Under the pieces are notes generated by a model, which was not told where the DNA came from, searched no databases, and saw only the letters and a program-made list of their open reading frames with translations. The position numbers and the translations under genes were made by a program. From Lachnoclostridium sp. UBA6475 (GTDB lineage: Bacteria; Bacillota; Clostridia; Lachnospirales; Lachnospiraceae): DNA of 6,679 nucleotides. Below, in pieces: positions 5,650 through 6,679 of this stretch; within the stretch, counting starts at the first letter, position 1; each line of letters opens with the position of its first letter. The stretch covers positions 1-6,679 of the forward strand of contig DJNB01000221.1 in the NCBI GenBank assembly GCA_002435545.1. The letters are read 5' to 3'.

Positions 5650-6579
5650 ATGTTCTCAAAAGTATCAAAGAAAATTGTAGCAGCAACATTGGCAGTAGCA
5701 GTTACTGTATCATGCGCTAGCATTGCTGATACAAAAGATGCATCTGCAGCAGCAAAATTAAGTAAAAAATCACTTAGTCTGACTGTTGGTGGAAAAGATG
5801 TTAAATTGACAGCAAGCGCAAAAGCAAAATGGTCTACAAGCAACAAGCAGGTTGCAACTGTTAAAGGCAAAGGTAAAACCGGTACAGTTACAGCAGTAGG
5901 TAAAGGTTCTTGTACGATCACTGCTAAAGTAGGAAAAGAAAAACTTTCCTGCAAAGTAAAAGTAGCTGCAGCAAAAGCAGGTACAGTTATTTACGATCTG
6001 GCAAAAGAGACAGGATCTAACTCTGAGACCGGTGAGTCTTGGGCAGCACCTATCAAGAGTCCTTACAGCTCATTTAAGTATAATGGTTTCTGTATTTGGC
6101 TCTGCCGTGCAACATTCTATGATCCGGCAAACGGTGGTAAAGACTACAGAGGTAAGAAGATCAACTGTTCCGTAACAGTTAAGAACTCCGGTAAAAATGA
6201 CCTTGCTGAACTTGGATTCTGCTTCAACTACACAAAAGGTGGCGGCGACGGATCTTATCCATTCGCATTCCATGTAATCGACTCTAAGTTGAGAGCACAG
6301 ATTGCTAAGAAAGCTGGTAAGAAATGGTCTCTCAAAGAAGTTAAGAAAGACAAACAGCACAAACATGCAACTGTTAAAGAAGGAAAGATTAAGAAGGGTA
6401 AGACATATACTTACAACTTCTCTTTCACAATTCCAACGGATGCTATGAACGGTGACAAAGATTCCGAGACAGGTTTGAACTACCCAATCATGTTCTTCAT
6501 TCCTAACTTGAAAGACAACTCACCATATCAGCCAGGTGATGAGGTTACAGTATTGAAAGCTAAATTCACAGTAGGTTGA
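5650..6579 (+). CDS. Secreted Big2 (Ig-like) domain protein, C-terminal domain unrecognised
   Basis: Encodes about 309 residues. An N-terminal signal peptide has Lys at 4, 7 and 8, a hydrophobic core at about 9-26, and a likely signal peptidase I site after ASA (31-33). C22 in TVSC is a poor lipobox, so a lipoprotein is less likely. Residues 36-105 are a bacterial Ig-like Big2 domain (SKKSLSLTVGGKDVKL, then WSTSNKQVATV and GTVTAVGKGSCTITAKV), a module common on Clostridia surface proteins. Residues 112-309 form a probable beta-rich domain I do not recognise, with Cys at 148, 152, 173 and 191; a carbohydrate-binding jelly roll is a guess. About one residue in six is lysine. No LPXTG motif, SLH repeats or transmembrane anchor is seen, so it is released or held by non-covalent contact. 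Its C-ending Asn, Phe and Tyr codons in the second half suit high expression. It is a single-gene unit. An alternative start is 5644. Confidence 0.85.
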   Translation: MFSKVSKKIVAATLAVAVTVSCASIADTKDASAAAKLSKKSLSLTVGGKDVKLTASAKAKWSTSNKQVATVKGKGKTGTVTAVGKGSCTITAKVGKEKLSCKVKVAAAKAGTVIYDLAKETGSNSETGESWAAPIKSPYSSFKYNGFCIWLCRATFYDPANGGKDYRGKKINCSVTVKNSGKNDLAELGFCFNYTKGGGDGSYPFAFHVIDSKLRAQIAKKAGKKWSLKEVKKDKQHKHATVKEGKIKKGKTYTYNFSFTIPTDAMNGDKDSETGLNYPIMFFIPNLKDNSPYQPGDEVTVLKAKFTVG

Positions 6580-6615
6580 TTTCACTCATACAAAATCTAA
6601 TTTAAGAACATAATC

Positions 6616-6654
6616 AAGAGGCTGTACTTCAGTGAATGGAGTACAGCCTCTTTT
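6616..6654 (+). terminator. Strong intrinsic terminator after the secreted-protein gene
   Basis: A stem pairs 6618-6631 with 6637-6650 (14 pairs, one G-U; core GAGGCTGTACT/AGTACAGCCTC) around the loop GTGAA, then TTTT at 6651-6654. It begins 36 bases after the stop codon. AA at 6616-6617 can extend the stem into the T-tract, so it may also work in reverse. Confidence 0.93.
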
Positions 6655-6657
6655 CCA

Positions 6658-6675
6658 GTGCGCCTTGCGGCGCAC
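6658..6675. repeat. GC-rich perfect inverted repeat at the window edge
   Basis: GTGCGCC (6658-6664) and GGCGCAC (6669-6675) flank the loop TTGC. The element is far richer in G and C than the surrounding intergenic DNA and starts three bases after the T-tract of the terminator. The window stops four bases later, so its nature cannot be decided: dispersed palindromic repeat, second hairpin of the terminator region, or part of a downstream element. Confidence 0.5.
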
Positions 6676-6679
6676 GTCG

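Noticed and set aside
5650..5757. Lipoprotein reading of the signal peptide at C22
   Set aside because: The residues before the Cys (T-V-S) lack the usual Leu, Val or Ile at -3, and a good ASA signal peptidase I site lies downstream.

Overview
The window looks like a chromosomal housekeeping segment of a low-to-moderate GC Clostridia bacterium, most likely a member of the Lachnospiraceae. That placement is an inference from protein character, from strong AAAGGAGG ribosome binding sites, and from the gene order ssb-rpsR-gdpP-rplI-dnaB, a conserved Firmicutes neighbourhood. All seven genes lie on the + strand, and I see no credible gene on the - strand.

Region 1 (1-790) is the distal part of the usual rpsF-ssb-rpsR operon: full-length single-stranded DNA-binding protein, then ribosomal protein S18, closed by a strong intrinsic terminator (749-790). 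rpsF would lie just upstream of the window.

Region 2 (793-4839) is a second transcription unit. An extended -10 promoter (793-821) starts almost immediately after the terminator. It drives a short structured leader, then gdpP (membrane-anchored c-di-AMP phosphodiesterase, TTG start), rplI (ribosomal protein L9) and dnaB (replicative helicase), with gaps of 18 and 6 bases. The leader holds a 13-base sequence present twice, and both copies can pair with the same segment lying between them. This gives two mutually exclusive hairpins upstream of the gdpP start.

Region 3 (4840-5493) holds a MerR-type DNA-binding protein with a coiled-coil, lysine-rich tail instead of a ligand-sensing domain. A roughly 60-base imperfect palindrome spans its -10 box, predicted transcription start and ribosome binding site.

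Region 4 (5494-6654) is a monocistronic gene for a secreted, very lysine-rich protein with one bacterial Ig-like (Big2) domain and an unrecognised C-terminal domain. It has a near-consensus promoter, a strong ribosome binding site, a structured leader with 10-base repeats and a strong terminator. A GC-rich perfect inverted repeat sits at the very end of the window (6658-6675).

The genes join DNA replication (SSB, DnaB), the ribosome (S18, L9) and c-di-AMP turnover (GdpP), followed by a DNA-binding protein and a surface or secreted protein with no evident functional link to them. No mobile element, CRISPR array, tRNA or rRNA is visible. The least explained parts are the two regulatory structures upstream of gdpP and the MerR-type gene, and the C-terminal domain of the secreted protein.
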